DNA of 64,000 nt from JBQTKD01 sp052389435. GTDB lineage: Bacteria > Actinomycetota > Actinomycetes > Sporichthyales > Sporichthyaceae. The stretch's first letter is position 1; the number at the start of each line of letters is the position of its first letter. Both the position numbers and the translations under genes were made by a program. This document shows positions 62,626 to 64,000 of this stretch, one piece after another. The stretch is from positions 1 through 64,000 of the forward strand of contig JBQTIB010000032.1 in NCBI GenBank assembly GCA_052389435.1, in the 5' to 3' direction. The notes under the pieces are model-generated. The model was not told the origin of the DNA, searched no databases, and saw nothing but the letters and a program-made list of their open reading frames with translations.

Positions 62626-63332
62626 GGCCCACCTGCTTCGCCGTCGGTGCCCGATCCGGGGTCGGCGGGCGGCTCCGACGCGGGCGGTTCCTCGGTGGGC
62701 GGCTCTTGCTCGGGCTGTTCTTGCGCGGGAGGCTCCGCCGCCGGGGGTTGCTCGGCGGGCGGCTCCGCAGCCGGAGGAGTTTCGACGGGAGGCTCTTCGG
62801 CCGGAAGTTCGGCGGCGGGAGGCTCGGGGTTCGACTGCTTCGGCGCGGGCCGCGGCGGGGTGCGTCCGGGAGCGCGTTCGGCCCGGTCCTCGGCCTGCAC
62901 TGTCGGCGCCTTCGCCGGTTCGGCCGCCTCGTTCGCAGCGACGCCGGATCTGTCGGCGGCCGGAGCCTGCGTTCTTTGCGGCACGACCGAGACCGGACTG
63001 GACCGTTCCGGCACGACGGGTGTCGCCGCCGGCGCGCGGTGTGGGATCGCGCCTTCGAGGGCGGCCGCGTGGGCCAGCAGGACCTCGCCGTCGGCGGGGT
63101 CCAGCGCGCCCGCGGCGGTGAGGCGTCGGACCTGCTCGCCGAAGGCGCTCAGCGCCACCCGTGCCGTGGAGTTTTCGCCGTTGGCCGCCGCGGTGCGGAC
63201 CTGCTGAACTCGTTCGTGCAGCGTTGCGGCCGTCGCGGCGTCGATTGCGCGGGGCGTGGACCCGCAGGCCGACAGCGCAAGCACGGCGAGCGCGGCGGCC
63301 GCTCGCAGGGCGTGGCGAGACTGGACGATCAC
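62622..63332 (-). CDS. Pro/Glu-rich lipoprotein coupled to a kinase
   Basis: A 236-residue lipoprotein with signal ending ALSAC (Cys23), a short helical domain (about residues 33-100) and a long Pro/Glu-rich tail with repeated EPPAEQPP-type units that probably crosses the cell wall. GTG 63332 has no clear ribosome binding site. Its stop overlaps the kinase start, suggesting it is an extracytoplasmic partner of the kinase. Confidence 0.68.
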
Positions 63333-63374
63333 CCGGGTGGGCTACCCCGAATCCGATTCGGCAATCGCCCGGTC

Positions 63375-64000
63375 TCAGGCGAAGCGCACTGCCTCGGCGT
63401 CGGTGCCGGACAGGGCCAGGACCTCGTTGAACCCGACGAGCAGGCAGTTCACGAACAGTTCGGGCTCGTAGAACGCGGCGGGGTCGAAGTTCACCCCGAC
63501 GCAGGCGACGTCGCCGTGGGTGGCCATCGTGATCATCGCGGGGCAGCCGGGGTTCGGCGCCAGGCCGTACATGCGGGCGACCCGGATGCCGCCGAGGTAC
63601 TGCTCGTGCGGGGCGCCGGGCACGTTGCTGGCCTGCAGGTCGCTGCCGCTCATCAAGCCGGGGCCGACGTGCCCGATCACCGTCCCGGGTAGGCGCGCGG
63701 CGAGCGGCGCGAGGGCGTTGACGTGGTTCAACGCCGGTTCGGCTCGAGCGGCCTTGACCTGCTCCCGGATCGCGAGCATTCGCTTGCCCGGGTCGGCGAT
63801 GGCGCCGACCGGCCCGACCAGCCTCGCGGGTGCGAACGCGTTGCCGCCGAGCGAGGCGCTGTCGGTGCGGGTCGCCACCGGGATCGTCACCGGCACCGCG
63901 TCGACGGGTTCGTCCATGACCTCGTGGTAGCGGCGGTAGCCACCGAGCAGGGCGGCGAGGAAGGCGTCGTTCAGCGAGGCCCCGACGCTCTTGCCCGCGG
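63375..64000 (-). CDS. WS/DGAT-type acyltransferase, partial at the window edge
   Basis: The reading frame stays open to the window end, encoding the last 208 residues of a WS/DGAT protein: SVGASLNDAFLAALLGGYRRYHE, then SNVPGAPHEQYLGG and a conserved C-terminal VGVNFDPAAFYEPELFVNCLLVGF. It parallels the C-terminal half of the protein at 39342-40757. The HHxxxDG motif and start lie beyond 64000. Confidence 0.85.
   Translation of the reverse strand, partial: AGKSVGASLNDAFLAALLGGYRRYHEVMDEPVDAVPVTIPVATRTDSASLGGNAFAPARLVGPVGAIADPGKRMLAIREQVKAARAEPALNHVNALAPLAARLPGTVIGHVGPGLMSGSDLQASNVPGAPHEQYLGGIRVARMYGLAPNPGCPAMITMATHGDVACVGVNFDPAAFYEPELFVNCLLVGFNEVLALSGTDAEAVRFA

Overview
The window is 64 kb of a high-G+C actinobacterial chromosome. 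Coding regions are GC-rich at third positions, GTG starts are common, and many genes are coupled by ATGA/GTGA overlaps. The gene content fits a lineage near Sporichthya, Frankia or the Mycobacteriales: mycothiol-type DinB-fold proteins, WS/DGAT wax-ester/triacylglycerol synthases, PknB-type kinase, SGNH/acyltransferase-3 envelope enzymes, and many acyl-CoA and SnoaL-like genes. The genus is inference. I saw no tRNA, rRNA, CRISPR array, integrase or complete insertion sequence.

Layout. (1) 0.1-2 kb: a TolB-like beta-propeller gene coupled to an unknown gene. (2) 2.4-10.1 kb: a Liv-type ABC uptake operon (binding lipoprotein, two small membrane proteins, fused LivH-LivM permease, LivG, LivF, anchored exported protein). 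(3) 10-13.5 kb: two membrane proteins, a cupin and a TIGR03084-type protein. (4) 13.6-19 kb: an acyl-CoA dehydrogenase-like/SnoaL pair, a GAF-LuxR regulator, a second binding lipoprotein and a membrane protein. (5) 19.2-20.9 kb: an AAA-ATPase/DUF4143 gene overlapping a damaged SnoaL-like gene, preceded by three repeats at an exact 23-bp period. (6) 20.9-26.2 kb: acyl-CoA carboxylase subunits with a TetR regulator. (7) 26.7-31 kb: a tandem-duplicated SnoaL-like protein, an FMN reductase, a membrane protein and an acyl-CoA ligase. (8) 31-42.9 kb: a large LuxR ATPase, an SCP2 protein, a second acyl-CoA dehydrogenase-like protein, and a storage-lipid operon (PlsB, HAD-PlsC, WS/DGAT, two alpha/beta hydrolases). 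(9) 43-48.5 kb: envelope O-acyltransferases with AT3 and SGNH domains in split and fused forms. (10) 48.5-58.9 kb: a PucR regulator divergent from a gene set built around a diiron monooxygenase. (11) 58.9-64 kb: a repeat-rich intergenic region, a KAS III with a long N-terminal extension, a kinase, a lipoprotein and a partial WS/DGAT.

The most interesting system is 50.35-58.88 kb. It encodes a complete bacterial multicomponent diiron monooxygenase: alpha (all six iron ligands with family spacing), beta, ubiquitin-like gamma, and MmoB/DmpM effector. The same operon carries a zinc thiol alkyltransferase of the MetE/epoxyalkane:CoM transferase type and a flavin disulfide oxidoreductase resembling 2-ketopropyl-CoM oxidoreductase/carboxylase. 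No usual ferredoxin-NAD reductase-type partner is present. A NuoF-like NADH dehydrogenase and a NuoE-like thioredoxin-fold [2Fe-2S] ferredoxin are there instead. The set reads as alkene (or similar) oxidation followed by thiol-dependent epoxide processing, possibly with a new electron-supply chain. Substrate and thiol are not determined by the sequence.
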